A program made the position numbers and the translations under genes. From the NCBI GenBank assembly GCA_964607375.1, contig CAZSJY010000020.1, forward strand, positions 1 through 30,580: a stretch of 30,580 bases of DNA, in the 5' to 3' direction. The notes under the pieces are model-generated. The model had not been told where the DNA came from, made no database searches, and worked only from the letters and a program-made list of their open reading frames with translations. The first letter of the stretch is position 1. Every line of letters starts with the position of its first letter. Below are positions 8,718 through 15,804 of this stretch, piece by piece. The stretch is from JACNLC01 sp964607375. GTDB lineage: Bacteria > Fidelibacterota > Marinisomatia > SCGC-AAA003-L08 > JACNLC01.

Positions 8718-9716
8718 TTACTTTACTTCAAATCCTTTTGTAATATAGTAGGTTGCTCTGTCAAAAAAGAGATTTACACGAGTGCTGAATTCCATTGAAC
8801 GATACATTTCCATCGGTCTAATCCAAACACCACCTTGTGCAAACACATGAGCAAATATATGTTTTCGAGTTAAACTTAAGGCACTAATAACTTCAGAAAG
8901 TTTGTAACCTTCTTCCCTACGCTCGTTTCCGATTTCTTCGAAATATTCCCATATTTCTGACATCTTTTGTTCAGGGTGTATCATCCAATTTCCAAATTGT
9001 GAAAGAACTATGTGAGCTTTCTCATATACTTCTTGCTTTGGTTGATTGGAGTAGTGTTTTGTCGTTGGATGAGACATCACTTCAACAACCCAATTTTCTG
9101 TAATAATTTCTGAATCTTTATTTATAATTTCAAACAATGAGTCAGATGGCAAATTACCTTTAACTGACCTTCTACCTCTCTCAATTCTATTAAACGAATC
9201 TTGTATTTTCCATAAATCTTTATATCGATTCATATATTTTTCAACTGCAAGTTTGTTAGCAGTAAATGCCAATTTAGGTAAATCAAATAGCGAAAAGAAT
9301 TTTGCGTCCAAAGCATCGTCTCCAGGAGTAATCTCTCCACCCGTCCAATTAACTTCAAATGTTACCCAAATCAAATCTCCATAGAATTCATTGAAATGTG
9401 AACGAGTGTCCAGTAAACGCAATACAATTCCAGAAATTCCCGTTTCTTCTTTCAATTCACGAAGTGATGCCTCTTCAATAGTTTCATTGACCTCAGCAAA
9501 TCCAGATGGTAATCCCCACATACCTTTTTTAGGTTCATTTTTTCGTAGAACTAAGAGGATTTCTCGTTTTGGATTAACAATCACAGTAGATGCAACAGGT
9601 AACGGATTGTCATAATAAATGATATCGCATTTTGAGCAATAATTTCGTAATCGCTCATCAATCCTGCGATTTTCAATTTTAGCAGAACAAACTGAACAAT
9701 AATTTCTTTTTCTCAT
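8718..9716 (-). CDS. Zinc-ribbon Nudix hydrolase fused to an RsbRD-like helical sensor domain
   Basis: Three parts are visible in 332 residues. A short zinc ribbon carries C7-x2-C10 and C27-x2-C30, the NudC-type N-terminus. A Nudix domain has a full box at about 72-94 (G-x5-E-x7-R-E-L-K-E-E-T-G-I), implying hydrolysis of a nucleoside-diphosphate-linked substrate. From about 185 on there is an all-helical region (E-N-W-V-V-E-V-M...R-R-E-E-G-Y-K-L-S-E-V) resembling the RsbRD N-terminal domain of stressosome-type regulators. The frame is open to a GTG at 9761, but the ATG at 9716 has a GGAG site 8 nt upstream and begins right at the ribbon. It starts 16 nt after the methyltransferase stop, suggesting coupling. 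The substrate and the purpose of the fusion are unknown; the helical-domain assignment is tentative. Confidence 0.8.
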   Translation of the reverse strand: MRKRNYCSVCSAKIENRRIDERLRNYCSKCDIIYYDNPLPVASTVIVNPKREILLVLRKNEPKKGMWGLPSGFAEVNETIEEASLRELKEETGISGIVLRLLDTRSHFNEFYGDLIWVTFEVNWTGGEITPGDDALDAKFFSLFDLPKLAFTANKLAVEKYMNRYKDLWKIQDSFNRIERGRRSVKGNLPSDSLFEIINKDSEIITENWVVEVMSHPTTKHYSNQPKQEVYEKAHIVLSQFGNWMIHPEQKMSEIWEYFEEIGNERREEGYKLSEVISALSLTRKHIFAHVFAQGGVWIRPMEMYRSMEFSTRVNLFFDRATYYITKGFEVK

Positions 9717-9732
9717 TTGATATGCTCCGATT

Positions 9733-10578
9733 CTACTTGACTGAAATAAAGATTGTATCACTTTTATTCAAAATATACTTTCCGAATTTTTTTGCTTTAA
9801 ATTCAATTCTCTTATGTAATGTATTATAAAAGTTCTCGTCACTGATGGCTTGAGCAAAATGCTGGTCATCTTTCATTAATGATAATCTGAAATCAATATA
9901 ATTATAACAGGGAGTTAATTTTTCAGGAGGAAAGTAAAGTAAATTACTGTATTGAATATCTTCCACTGAGTTAAAATGTTCAGATAACAAATCTAATCCA
10001 TTTTCTGAGGAGAACTTATGAAGTAATCTCTCATAGTTGAATCGATTTTCAATATCAACATTTGCACTTAACACGCTAATTCGTATATCATCTAACATCT
10101 CTTGAAGTGAATATTTAGAATGTGTAATTGATACAAACTTTCCATCATCTTTCAATAATTTTGGAATATTTTCGATGATTCCTGGAAAAAAATATAACGA
10201 AAAACTCGATAGTATTAAATCGAAATTGTTTTCTGGTAATTGTTTTACTACTTCTGCTGGTCCAGCAATAAATTCAGATTGAAATCCGATTTTCTCTACA
10301 GTATTTGTATAGGGTCTTCTGTTTTCATCTAAACAATCAATCCCAATGCATTTTGAGTTGTTATGGATATTTCCTTCTAAAGCTTGTGTAAACCTTCCAA
10401 AACCACATCCTAAATCAAGGACTCTTATCGGTTCTTTATAGCCAATATTTGTAAGTGCAAGTTGATAAATATCCTGTTTGTTGAGTGAATGAAAGCTGAT
10501 AATCTCACCCACTTTTTTGTGTAGTTCAACTTGACCAAATGTGGCTTGTATTCTCTCAGGTGGTGAATAATTTAGCAT
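9733..10578 (-). CDS. Class I SAM-dependent methyltransferase, BioC-like
   Basis: A 281-residue cytosolic methyltransferase. Motif I is V-L-D-L-G-C-G-F-G-R-F at 53-63, the acidic residue ending strand 2 is D81 (G-I-D), and N-F-D-L-I-L-S-S starts at about 118. The N-terminus (I-Q-A-T-F-G-Q-V-E-L-H) resembles BioC (malonyl-ACP methyltransferase), but other small-molecule methyltransferases look alike and no biotin gene is nearby, so the substrate is left open. The ATG lies directly after a terminator-like hairpin and has no good ribosome-binding site outside it. The Nudix-fusion gene follows. Confidence 0.8.
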   Translation of the reverse strand: MLNYSPPERIQATFGQVELHKKVGEIISFHSLNKQDIYQLALTNIGYKEPIRVLDLGCGFGRFTQALEGNIHNNSKCIGIDCLDENRRPYTNTVEKIGFQSEFIAGPAEVVKQLPENNFDLILSSFSLYFFPGIIENIPKLLKDDGKFVSITHSKYSLQEMLDDIRISVLSANVDIENRFNYERLLHKFSSENGLDLLSEHFNSVEDIQYSNLLYFPPEKLTPCYNYIDFRLSLMKDDQHFAQAISDENFYNTLHKRIEFKAKKFGKYILNKSDTIFISVK

Positions 10579-10581
10579 ACA

Positions 10582-10608
10582 AATAAAATCCCGCTAATAA
10601 GCGGGATT
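10582..10608 (-). terminator. Terminator-like hairpin between the CBS gene and the methyltransferase start
   Basis: On the minus strand AATCCCGC and GCGGGATT form a perfect 8-bp stem around a TTATTA loop, followed by TTTTATTT. It ends only a few bases before the methyltransferase ATG. It can terminate the upstream transcript, but because of its position it could also act as an attenuator or hide the start region of the next gene. Confidence 0.75.
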
Positions 10609-10649
10609 AAATCTAAAGTTTGAATTATCTGCTATAAACCTCACAGTTT

Positions 10650-11201
10650 CTAGCCACCTTCTCTTCGTGTTCCTCTTCTTACTGGTTTTGGAGGAAGATT
10701 TATCACTTCATTATAGTAATAATCTGCAATATAAGTTACAATAGAACGCAAACTAATCATTCCAATTGGTTTTTTTAATCTATCAACTATTGGAATGTTC
10801 CGATAACCTCCATCTACCATTCGATTCATTGCAAAAGCAATTGGGTCATTCATTCGTAGTGTTTGAGGATTCGCAGTCATATAATCACGAACCATTTCCT
10901 TCTCGTAATCGAGTTTTCTACAGACAGTCCTTGTCAACACATCACGAGTAGTAAAAATACCAGAAACCTTTTCGTCATCTTTCACCAATGTTACACTTCG
11001 AATGTGTTTTTCTCTCATCAAATCGACAACAGTTTGTAGTGTCGAAGTTTCAGGAAGCACATAATAATCACGCATTGGAATTCGTTTAATTGGGTCTTTT
11101 AGCTTAAGAGCTTTTGGTAGTTTTTCGCATCTAGTTTTCTCACAGATGTTCTTCTCTATTTCTTCCATTAATTTCAATTCATCTTCTAATGGGTCAAACA
11201 T
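10650..11201 (-). CDS. Protein with two CBS domains
   Basis: A 183-residue protein with tandem CBS domains at about 42-95 and 104-162, which normally bind adenine nucleotides (AMP, ATP, SAM) and report energy state. The first ends in G-I-F-T-T-R-D-V-L, a typical nucleotide-contact motif; the second has G-Y-R-N-I-P-I-V-D. No effector domain is present: an acidic helical N-terminus with two Cys (C20, C25) and a basic tail (RRGTRREGG) are the only extras. The frame extends to 11249, but the ATG at 11201 has an AGGAAG site and a better start. It follows the HdrA and zinc-ribbon genes on the same strand, so it may tune that complex or bind one of its subunits; this is inference. Confidence 0.85.
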   Translation of the reverse strand: MFDPLEDELKLMEEIEKNICEKTRCEKLPKALKLKDPIKRIPMRDYYVLPETSTLQTVVDLMREKHIRSVTLVKDDEKVSGIFTTRDVLTRTVCRKLDYEKEMVRDYMTANPQTLRMNDPIAFAMNRMVDGGYRNIPIVDRLKKPIGMISLRSIVTYIADYYYNEVINLPPKPVRRGTRREGG

Positions 11202-11353
11202 AACAACTTCCTTTCTTACCTTATTAGTCGATTTTATTACAAGAAACACAGAACATCGGATTCAGAAGTTTTATCACTTCTATACAATATTTGTTAATCC
11301 TTGTTCGATATTCACTTCAAAAGACCTATCCTATGAAGAGTAGCAAAAACAAA

Positions 11354-11488
11354 CTATTTACTCTTCTTTTGCCGTCGAACACTATTACTTGAGCATTCTG
11401 GACAAGCTCGCTCCATAGGTACTTTCGGATCATACTGACTCTTAAATAAATGACCACATCGCAAACATTTATAATCAACTTCTTGCAT
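11354..11488 (-). CDS. 44-residue zinc-ribbon protein (FmdB-like)
   Basis: A very small gene, easily missed. It starts at ATG 11488 after a strong AGGAGA site with a 4-nt spacer and ends with TAG. The 44 residues contain two CxxC knuckles (C8/C11 in K-C-L-R-C-G-H-L-F and C29/C32 in A-C-P-E-C), the form of FmdB or rubredoxin-type ribbons that bind one zinc or iron. The C-terminus is basic (RRQKKSK). It begins 56 nt after the hdrA stop on the same strand, so it is probably part of the same transcript and could be a small accessory or regulatory subunit. The coding call rests on ribosome-binding site, ribbon motif and position; the function is unknown. Confidence 0.75.
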   Translation of the reverse strand: MQEVDYKCLRCGHLFKSQYDPKVPMERACPECSSNSVRRQKKSK

Positions 11489-11544
11489 TTGTTCTCCTAA
11501 TATTTTATAATCTACAGTACCTGTAATGCAACTTCTTTCATACC

Positions 11545-14019
11545 TTAAGCTGTTACCCCAACTACTGCTTTCTTTTTAAGTGCTCTTTTCGCTTTTTTTG
11601 CTTCTTCTTTTTCTCGTTCATCTTTAAGCACTTTTTGAGTGAATTCGATTTCTTCTTTGGTAACGCTTTTACGCATTTCTTCCATTTCTGCCATCGTTCT
11701 TTTCCACTTCTGACCTTCAGCAGCACTAATCCACTCTAATTGCAATCGTTCAGGACGGATACCAAGTTTCTCCATTTTATCCCACAATTTTTCCACTCTT
11801 TTTACCGTCCATCTATTCGCATCAATATAATGGCAATCTGCAAAGTGACACCCCGAAACGAGTACCATCGGTGCACCTTCTTCAAATGCGTGTATAATAA
11901 ATTTAGAATCCACACGACCACTACACATTGTTCTAATAACTCGTTGTGAAGTTGGATATTGCAATCGAGATAAACCTGCTAAATCCGCACCTGCATAGGA
12001 GCACCAATTACAAGCAAAAACCAAAGTTTTCTCTTCCGCATCTTTATCCAAAATTGCTTCAACTTGTGCCGTTATTTGAGCATCTTCAAAATGTTTCATG
12101 GTGATTGCATCAAAATTACATTCTGCAGCACAAGTTCCACATCCTTTACACGCTGCCTCAATAACTTGAGCAGGAGTTTTGGTTTTAGCATCACCACCGG
12201 TAATTGCATTAAACGGGCACACCTTTACGCAAATTCCACACGAAGTACACATATCTTGGTCAATTACAGAAGTAATCGCTTCAACGCTAATTTGTCCAGC
12301 ATTCATCAATATTTGAGCTCTAGCTGCGGCGGCACTTGCTTGAGTTACACTATCCTTGACATCTTTCGGAAATTCTGCACATCCTGCGAAGAATACACCA
12401 CCTGTCGGGGCATCCACAGGTTTGAGTTTTGGATGTGATTCCATAAAGAATCCATCTTCAGTTTTAGATAATGTAAGAAGTTTTTGAACAACACTACTGT
12501 CCTTCCTTGGGATAACACCAACGGAAAGAACCACTAAATCAAATTCGTGGTCAACAATATCTCCTGTTGTTGTATCTTCTGCCAAGAGTGTAAGATTTTT
12601 TGTTTTATCATCCTCAAATATCTCACCAGGTAAACCTCGGAGATATTTCACGCCAGCTTGCTTACTTCGTTGATATAAATCCTCAAAACCTTTTCCAAAT
12701 GCACGAATATCCATATAGAACACAGAAATATCCACATCTTTGTAGTGATCTTTCAAGAGCAAACTATCTTTAATTGTGTTCATACAGCAAATGTTACTAC
12801 AATACGGATTTCCAATTGGTGATTGAGATCGTGAACCCACGCATTGGATAAATGCAATTCGCTTTGGAGTAGTTTGGTCGGTAGGTCTAATAAAATGACC
12901 CTCAGTTGGACCACCAGCAGATATCAACCGTTCAAACTCCATACTTGTTATTACATTTTCATATTTTGTGTAACCGTATTCATCCATTTCAGTTGGGTCA
13001 TAAACATCCATTCCTGTAGCGACAATAACTGCACCCACTTTTAGGTTAACAATTTCATCCTTCATATCGAAATCAATACAGTTTTTCTCGCATACATCAG
13101 CACATTTTCCACACGCAATCGGATTGTGTCCTAGGCAATCTTGGTCATTCAAAATATAAACAGATGGAACTGCTTGAGGGAATGGCATGTAAATAGCTTT
13201 TCGTGACGAAAAACCCTCTTGGAATGAATCTGGTGCTACAACCGGACAAATCTTTTCACATTCACCACAGGCATTACATTCGTTTTCATCCACATATCTG
13301 GCTTTCTTGCGAACCGTAACATTGAAATTTCCAATATATCCACCTACATTTTCTATTTCGCTGTAGGTCATCAAGTTTATTCGGGGATGCCGACCGGCAT
13401 CCATCATTTTTGGACCGAGTATTCAGATAGAGCAATCCATCGTGGGATAGGTCTTGTCTAACGCTGCCATTAGCCCTCCGATAGATGCTTCTTTTTCTAC
13501 AAGATGAACTTGATATCCTGCATCTGCTAAATCCAAAGAAGTTTGAATACCTGCAACACCACCACCAACTACTAAAACTTCTTTTGTGACTGGAAGTTCA
13601 GTTTCGGTTTGTGGTTGAAGCAATCCAGCACGAGCAACAGATACTTTAACAATATCCTTTGCTTTTTCAGTTGCACCATCCCAATCGTCAAGATGTGTCC
13701 AACTACAATGCTCGCGGATATTCGCCATTTCCATTAAATATGGATTTAACCCGGCTTCTGCAACACAATTTCTGAAAGTCGGTTCGTGCATTCTTGGTGT
13801 GCAAGATGCAACTACCACTCGGTTAAGATTGTGGCTTTTGATATATTTTTTTATTTCCTGCTGACCCGGTTCAGCACAAGTATATTTATTACGAACAGAA
13901 CAAACAACATTTGGAAGTTTTTCAGCATCCGCACGAACCGCTTCACAATCAAGTGAACCAGCAATGTTCATTCCGCACTCGCAAACAAATACACCTATTC
14001 TTAAACTATCGTTTTCCAT
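11545..14019 (-). CDS. hdrA: HdrA-MvhD fusion, probable selenoprotein read through an in-frame UGA
   Basis: Flavoprotein core of heterodisulfide-reductase-type electron-bifurcating complexes, cytosolic. Read as one frame it has 824 residues. The N-terminal HdrA segment has C13-E-C15; the FAD motif G-G-G-V-A-G is at 152-157. Residue 199 is a UGA codon (13423-13425) inside D-C-S-I-U-I-L-G-P-K-M, where other HdrA proteins have Cys or, in some methanogens and deltaproteobacteria, selenocysteine. The inserted ferredoxin Cys are C248/251/254/258 and C295-C314. C-terminal [4Fe-4S] motifs lie at C591/594/597/601 and C624/627/630/634. An MvhD domain (about 666-764) has C670, C673, C699, C724 and C729, and a Lys/Glu-rich tail closes it. 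The start ATG follows a CGGAGCA site. Frame is kept on both sides of the UGA with no shift, and a SECIS-like hairpin follows. It follows the HdrCB gene by 101 nt. Confidence 0.9.
13385..13402 (-). promoter_or_regulatory. Putative bacterial SECIS hairpin of hdrA
   Basis: Inside the hdrA coding sequence, 20 nt after the UGA, GGATGCC and GGCATCC form a perfect 7-bp stem around a GGTC tetraloop. The loop starts 28 nt after the UGA, within the range accepted for bacterial SECIS elements. GGUC also occurs in the loop of the E. coli fdhF SECIS. It would bind SelB with the selenocysteyl-tRNA. No selA, selB, selC or selD gene lies in the window. Confidence 0.75.
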
Positions 14020-14120
14020 TAAGTGCTCCGATTACCATTTTCGATTTATTATTAATTTTCCATTTAATAGTTTTTAGCATTTAGCAAGAAGCAGTGAGTT
14101 TTATCTTCTCCAATACTCCA
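14020..14120. other. Spacer between the HdrCB and hdrA genes
   Basis: A 101-nt non-coding spacer, longer than most in this gene run. It contains a perfect tandem heptamer TTTAGCA (14073-14086) and the hdrA ribosome-binding site CGGAGCA. I see no terminator. Confidence 0.5.
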
Positions 14121-15251
14121 CTATTCCATTCTCTCCAAGGTGATTGTAGAAATATCCTTGATTTCAACTTCATAATTTTCTTTGACAATATCATCTTTCA
14201 TTGTACAAGTCAAATGAATTTGACATTTTGGGCAAGCAACCGCGAGTGTTTCAGCCCTTGTTTCCTTTGCTTGTTTTAGGCGTTCTTTTTGAATTCCTTT
14301 GGAAGTGATATCACAATTCATCCATCCACTTACACCACAACAAAGCGAACCTTTATTGTTTTGTTTCATTTCCACAAAATTGCCTGAACCATTTAATACT
14401 TGACGAGGTTCATCGTAAATCCCCATATGACGGCCTAATCTGCAAGGGTCTTGATAAGTGATTGTTTCGTTGGTATCAGATAATTTGATTTCATCACTTT
14501 TCATTTTTTCAGATAGAAATTGACTCATATGCTTGAGTTCTGCATTCACTTTCAATCCGTATTTCGGATATAAATCTTTGAACGCACTCATACATTCTGC
14601 ACAAGAGAATAGAATCGTCTTTGCACCTGTTTTAGATACTGCTTCGAGATTTTTCTCTGCTAACATTTTGAAATTTTCATCATCACCATTCCAAAGTAAA
14701 TCGTGGCCACAACAGCGTTCATCTGGCATTACTGCAGGAGTAATTCCGAGTTTATTCAGAATTTTGATACTGCTTTTTGCCGCATCAAGGATTGACAAAT
14801 TCAAATCAGTAAAAAATACATCAAAATATGGTGAACAACCCACAAAATACAGAATATCGCCTTTATCTGATATTTTCAAATCATCAGTTACCCAACCCAA
14901 TCGATTTTGCTTTAAATCTTCGGTTGTCATCGTTTTCTGTAGAAGTTCCATCGCTCCAGAGTGGGAACACTTTCCTTGAAATCCGCAGTCTTTAGCAGAA
15001 GTTCGCACGATTTGAGTTAAATTGCTAAACTGAATATTAGAAATACAAACTTCATCACATCGCTTACAGGTTAAGCAACTCCACAGGTCATATTCAGTGT
15101 ATAGTGAATCGAATTCCTCACGAACAGTTTTTGTTAATAAACTTCTAGGTGAGTATTGCCGTGAAAATCGTGAAACCGGACAAACACCAGTGCATTTACC
15201 ACATTCCAAACACGCAAAAGCATTTGTCTTTTTAATTTTATCAATCAACAT
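14121..15251 (-). CDS. HdrC-HdrB fusion (heterodisulfide reductase-like Fe-S subunit)
   Basis: Combines the electron-relay HdrC and the catalytic HdrB in one 376-residue chain. The first third has two ferredoxin motifs, C14-x2-C17-x2-C20-x3-C24 and C59-x2-C62-x2-C65-x3-C69. The rest has two CCG domains: C139, C180-C181-G, C217-x2-C220, and C270, C304-C305-G, C340-x2-C343. In methanogen HdrB these hold two non-cubane [4Fe-4S] clusters that cleave CoM-S-S-CoB; in bacteria the acceptor is unknown. The frame is open to a GTG at 15272, but the ATG at 15251 has a GAGAGGG site 7 nt upstream. hdrA follows. No membrane segment is seen, so it should be a soluble complex. Confidence 0.9.
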   Translation of the reverse strand: MLIDKIKKTNAFACLECGKCTGVCPVSRFSRQYSPRSLLTKTVREEFDSLYTEYDLWSCLTCKRCDEVCISNIQFSNLTQIVRTSAKDCGFQGKCSHSGAMELLQKTMTTEDLKQNRLGWVTDDLKISDKGDILYFVGCSPYFDVFFTDLNLSILDAAKSSIKILNKLGITPAVMPDERCCGHDLLWNGDDENFKMLAEKNLEAVSKTGAKTILFSCAECMSAFKDLYPKYGLKVNAELKHMSQFLSEKMKSDEIKLSDTNETITYQDPCRLGRHMGIYDEPRQVLNGSGNFVEMKQNNKGSLCCGVSGWMNCDITSKGIQKERLKQAKETRAETLAVACPKCQIHLTCTMKDDIVKENYEVEIKDISTITLERME

Positions 15252-15368
15252 ATTTTGCCCTCTCTTTGACACAATGAAGAGGTGAAATAGTGAAGAGGAA
15301 GATAGTGGAAAAACACATTAAGGATATTTTTACTTTCACAGCTTAATCTCATTCTATAAATATTCATT
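15252..15368. other. Spacer between the four-helix-bundle and HdrCB genes
   Basis: A 117-nt spacer with a purine-rich imperfect tandem repeat on the plus strand at 15280-15310 (TGAAGAGG, TGAAATAG, TGAAGAGG). A similar purine-rich segment in inverted orientation lies on the other side of the four-helix-bundle gene (15756-15785). No gene is seen. Confidence 0.4.
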
Positions 15369-15746
15369 TTAATTAATTGTCCATTTTTCAGGATTTGTTC
15401 TCATATTTACTAATTTCCCGATAATATTGTTATAATTGGTGTCCATTTTTGCATATACTTTATCATCAATATAACCACAAGATTTTGAAAAATCAAGCCA
15501 AGTTTGTGTTTCACAAGCTTCAGCTTCACAATCACTAATCTTTGTTATAAACGCCGCTTTATATATTCGTTTACGCCAAGCTTCGGTTAAATTTGCGCAA
15601 ACTGATCTAGATGACCTTCTAATTTGGTCAGTCAGTGAATACTTCTCTTCATTTTGGAAACTATTTGTTAATTTATATATTTCCATAGCAGTTTCAAATG
15701 ATAGCTGATAAACTTCCAATTCTCTATGACTTTTTATCAATTTCAT
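15369..15746 (-). CDS. Four-helix-bundle protein (S23/IVP family)
   Basis: A 125-residue helical protein of the family first seen encoded inside intervening sequences of 23S rRNA genes (S23/IVP). The signatures are a start like L-E-V-Y-Q-L-S-F-E, then Y-S-L-T-D-Q-I-R-R-S-S-R-S-V-C-A-N-L-T-E-A-W and a late helix with E-A-x-E-T-Q-T-W-L-D. The biochemical role is not known; relatives bind nucleic acid or act as accessory proteins. It has an AGGTG site before its ATG. It lies between the GltD-like gene and the HdrCB gene with non-coding spacers on both sides. It has no obvious link to redox metabolism, so it looks like an inserted cargo gene that did not break the operon. Confidence 0.88.
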   Translation of the reverse strand: MKLIKSHRELEVYQLSFETAMEIYKLTNSFQNEEKYSLTDQIRRSSRSVCANLTEAWRKRIYKAAFITKISDCEAEACETQTWLDFSKSCGYIDDKVYAKMDTNYNNIIGKLVNMRTNPEKWTIN

Positions 15747-15804
15747 AAAGTATTTTCACCTTATCTCTTTTTCTCTTCTTCACACATTCCCCAAAGTTAG
15801 TAAA

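Noticed and set aside
13408..13425. hdrA as a pseudogene or two separate genes split by a stop
   Set aside because: Frame is the same on both sides, the missing residues match HdrA exactly, the stop is UGA at a Cys position, and a SECIS-like hairpin follows. The second half has no ribosome-binding site of its own.
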